From NCBI GenBank assembly GCA_004211235.1, contig SEEY01000165.1, positions 1 to 17,395 on the forward strand: a stretch of 17,395 nucleotides of DNA. Direction: 5' to 3'. Positions 15,664 through 17,395 of this stretch are shown piece by piece. This DNA comes from Rubrivivax sp. GTDB taxonomy: Bacteria; Pseudomonadota; Gammaproteobacteria; Burkholderiales; Burkholderiaceae. The translations under genes were made by a program, and so were the position numbers. The notes below the pieces were generated by a model. The model made no database searches. It saw only the letters and a program-made list of their open reading frames with translations, and had not been told where the DNA came from. Position 1 is the first letter of the stretch. Every line of letters begins with the position of its first letter.

Positions 15664-17291
15664 AGGTCATCACCGCTCCGGAGGACCTGCTGCGCGCCAG
15701 CGAGTTCCTGCTGGTGGAAGACTTCGAGGCCATGCGCAGCGTGCTCGAGGGCCAGCTGCTGCGCTGCGGCGCCAGGCGCGTGGACACCGCCAAGGACGGC
15801 CGCGAAGCCACCGCCATGCTCGCCGCCAAGACCTACGGCGTGGTCATGTGCGACTACAACCTCGGCCCCGGCAAGAACGGCCAGCAGCTGCGGGAGGAGG
15901 CGCGGCTCAGAAGCTGGATCAGCCCGTCGACGGTGTGGCTGATGATCACCGCCGAGAAGACCAGCACCATGGTCTCGGCCGCCGCCGAGGACGCGCCCGA
16001 CGAGTACCTGCTCAAGCCCATTACTGAGACGCTGCTGCAGAGCCGGCTGCTGAAGCTGGTGGAGCGCAAGTCGGCGCTGTCGGGCATCGCCGTGGCGATG
16101 AAGGCGCACGACTGGCGCCGCGCCCTGCAGCTCTGCAACGAGCAGCTCGCCGCCGGCACGAAAAGCCTGGCCGAGGTGCTGCGCCTGCAGGCCCAGCTCT
16201 ACCAGAAGCTCGACGAATGGCCCAGGGCCGAGGCTGTCTACGAAGGCGTGCTGCAGCGCGGCCAGATCGCCTGGGCCAAGCTCGGGCTGGCGCAGGTGCG
16301 CGTGCACCTCGGCGACCTGGCCGGCGCGCGCACGCTGCTGCAGGACGCAGTCCGCGAGCATCCGCAATACCTGGACGCCTACGACGAGCTGGCCGGCGTG
16401 CTGCACACGCAGGGCGAGGGCCAGCAGCAGGTGGCCATCCTGGAGCGCGCCGTCAACCTGTCGCCCAACGCCGCGCACCGCCAGTCCGCCCTGGGGGTGG
16501 CAGCGCTGGAACAAGGCCAGCACGACTTGGCGACCAGGGCGTTCTCCCGTGCCCTCAAGCTGAGCGAGCACAGCGCGATCGAGGACCTGGAGCCCTTCCT
16601 CGGCATGGCCCGGCTGCACACCGAGGCCGGCAACCCCGGCGAGGCGCAGAAGCTCATCGCCACCATGGCCCAGCGCTACGACAGCCACGATGCGCAGCTG
16701 CTTGCGAAGGCCGAGAAGGTGCGCGCGCTGCAGGCCCTGGGGGACAAGGCGGGCGCAGCCCAGCTCGCGGCCGAGCTGGTGGCCATGAGCGCCGACGAGT
16801 CGTCGCCCGGCGCGGCCGACACCGCGGTACGCATCGCCGAGACGCTGATGGAGGCCCAGCAGGGCGACCAGGCCAACCGGCTGCTGCAGCACGTGACGCG
16901 CAACAACTACGACGACGCCCGGCTGCTCAAGCGCAGCCAGCGCGTCTTCGAGCGCATGGGCCTGGGCGTTGCCGGCGGCGAGCTGGTGGCCGCGGCGCGG
17001 CGCGAGGCCACCAACGCGATGAAGGACGGCATGCAGCTGATGGCCGACGGCGACCACCAGGCGGCCCTGGAAAGCCTGCGCGGCGCCAGGATCTCCATGC
17101 CGCGCAACGCCCGCGTGCTGCTGAACTTCGCCGCCGTGGCCCTGACCTGCCTGCAGCGCCACGGCCGCTCGGCCACGCTGGAGGCCGAGGTGCGCAACGC
17201 CATCGCCACCGCGCAGGCGCTCCGGCCCGACGATGCGCGGGCGGCCGACTTGCAGCAGCAGCTGGCGCGCTGGACACAGGAGCCGGCATGA
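15660..17291 (+). CDS. Response regulator fused to TPR repeats
   Basis: A 543-residue protein. The receiver domain (about 14-125) has the acidic pair E20-D21, phospho-acceptor D65 in VVMCDYNL, switch T97 in LMITAEK and K119-P120 in YLLKP, so it should be phosphorylatable by the kinase encoded just upstream. The rest, about 130-540, is all-helical with TPR-like 34-residue units, for example around 170-200 (RLQAQLYQKLDEWPRAEAVY), 202-233 (LGLAQVRVHLGDLAGARTLL), 236-267, 270-302 and 448-480 (GMQLMADGDHQAALESLRGA). No DNA-binding, GGDEF, EAL, HD-GYP or methylesterase output domain is visible. Output is therefore probably through protein-protein contacts. The ATG at 15660 overlaps the kinase stop. 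The downstream gene begins 10 bp after its stop. Confidence 0.93.
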   Translation: MKVITAPEDLLRASEFLLVEDFEAMRSVLEGQLLRCGARRVDTAKDGREATAMLAAKTYGVVMCDYNLGPGKNGQQLREEARLRSWISPSTVWLMITAEKTSTMVSAAAEDAPDEYLLKPITETLLQSRLLKLVERKSALSGIAVAMKAHDWRRALQLCNEQLAAGTKSLAEVLRLQAQLYQKLDEWPRAEAVYEGVLQRGQIAWAKLGLAQVRVHLGDLAGARTLLQDAVREHPQYLDAYDELAGVLHTQGEGQQQVAILERAVNLSPNAAHRQSALGVAALEQGQHDLATRAFSRALKLSEHSAIEDLEPFLGMARLHTEAGNPGEAQKLIATMAQRYDSHDAQLLAKAEKVRALQALGDKAGAAQLAAELVAMSADESSPGAADTAVRIAETLMEAQQGDQANRLLQHVTRNNYDDARLLKRSQRVFERMGLGVAGGELVAAARREATNAMKDGMQLMADGDHQAALESLRGARISMPRNARVLLNFAAVALTCLQRHGRSATLEAEVRNAIATAQALRPDDARAADLQQQLARWTQEPA

Positions 17292-17301
17292 TGCGCGGCC
17301 C

Positions 17302-17395
17302 ATGACTGCCCTCGCCTCCACCCCCGCCGCCGCCGCGGCTGCCTGCCCCTGCGGCAGCGCCCTGGCCTACGCATCATGCTGCAGCCGCTGGCATT
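17302..17395 (+). CDS. YchJ-family (SEC-C-like) protein, 5' end only
   Basis: From the ATG at 17302 the frame encodes an Ala-rich lead-in and then CPCGSALAYASCCSRWH, the cysteine motif (CxCGS...CC..WH) that opens YchJ/UPF0225 proteins and resembles SEC-C zinc-binding motifs. The gene runs off the window end after about 31 codons. It follows the response regulator stop by 10 bp on the same strand and may share its transcript. Function of the family is not established. Confidence 0.8.
   Translation, partial: MTALASTPAAAAAACPCGSALAYASCCSRWH

Overview
The window is about 17.4 kb of GC-rich, gene-dense DNA with the look of a betaproteobacterial chromosome, order Burkholderiales. A Roseateles/Rubrivivax/Leptothrix-like lineage would fit, but that is inferred from gene content and codon style, not from a marker gene. 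Supporting signs are the polA / DUF2782 / thrB neighbourhood, a BPSS1780-type membrane protein, a choline-kinase-fold homoserine kinase and very short intergenic gaps. No tRNA, rRNA, CRISPR array, insertion sequence or prophage gene was seen, and no gene-free stretch exceeds about 130 bp.

Left edge (1-1040): a toxin-antitoxin locus reads leftward, downstream of polA. An intact Phd/YefM-type antitoxin with its own promoter and operator-like dyad is followed at once by a zeta-type kinase toxin. The toxin is broken. Its N-terminal half lies on the minus strand (584-305) and its middle/C-terminal part lies on the plus strand (3-304). The two are joined through a perfect 99-bp inverted repeat (1-99 / 305-403). 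This is either a fold-back assembly artefact at a sequence end or, less likely, an invertible or rearranged toxin gene.

Housekeeping block (1041-6024): DNA polymerase I reads leftward. Divergent from it, across a 41-bp gap, run a DUF2782 exported protein, homoserine kinase ThrB and a BPSS1780-like multi-pass membrane protein; the last two overlap by ATGA.

Phosphate block (6025-8019): a Tat-type lipoprotein of the PhoX (DUF839) family is preceded by four 7-mers at 11-bp phasing, ending 9 bp before a -10-like hexamer. This is the geometry of a PhoB-activated promoter.

Middle (8029-12582): a leftward pair of UvrD-type helicase and PaaI-type thioesterase, then a rightward DUF481 outer-membrane protein, a leftward small conserved hypothetical and a rightward GNAT acetyltransferase.

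Right part (12709-17395): a signalling cluster, all rightward. It holds a PAS-like/GAF/GGDEF/EAL protein whose GGDEF domain has lost about 35 residues while its EAL domain looks active, a soluble histidine kinase with no sensor domain, and a response regulator fused to TPR repeats with no DNA-binding output domain (ATGA overlap with the kinase). A YchJ/SEC-C protein is cut by the window end.

Several genes have a -10-like hexamer only 6-8 nt before the start codon and no clear Shine-Dalgarno, which suggests leaderless transcripts.
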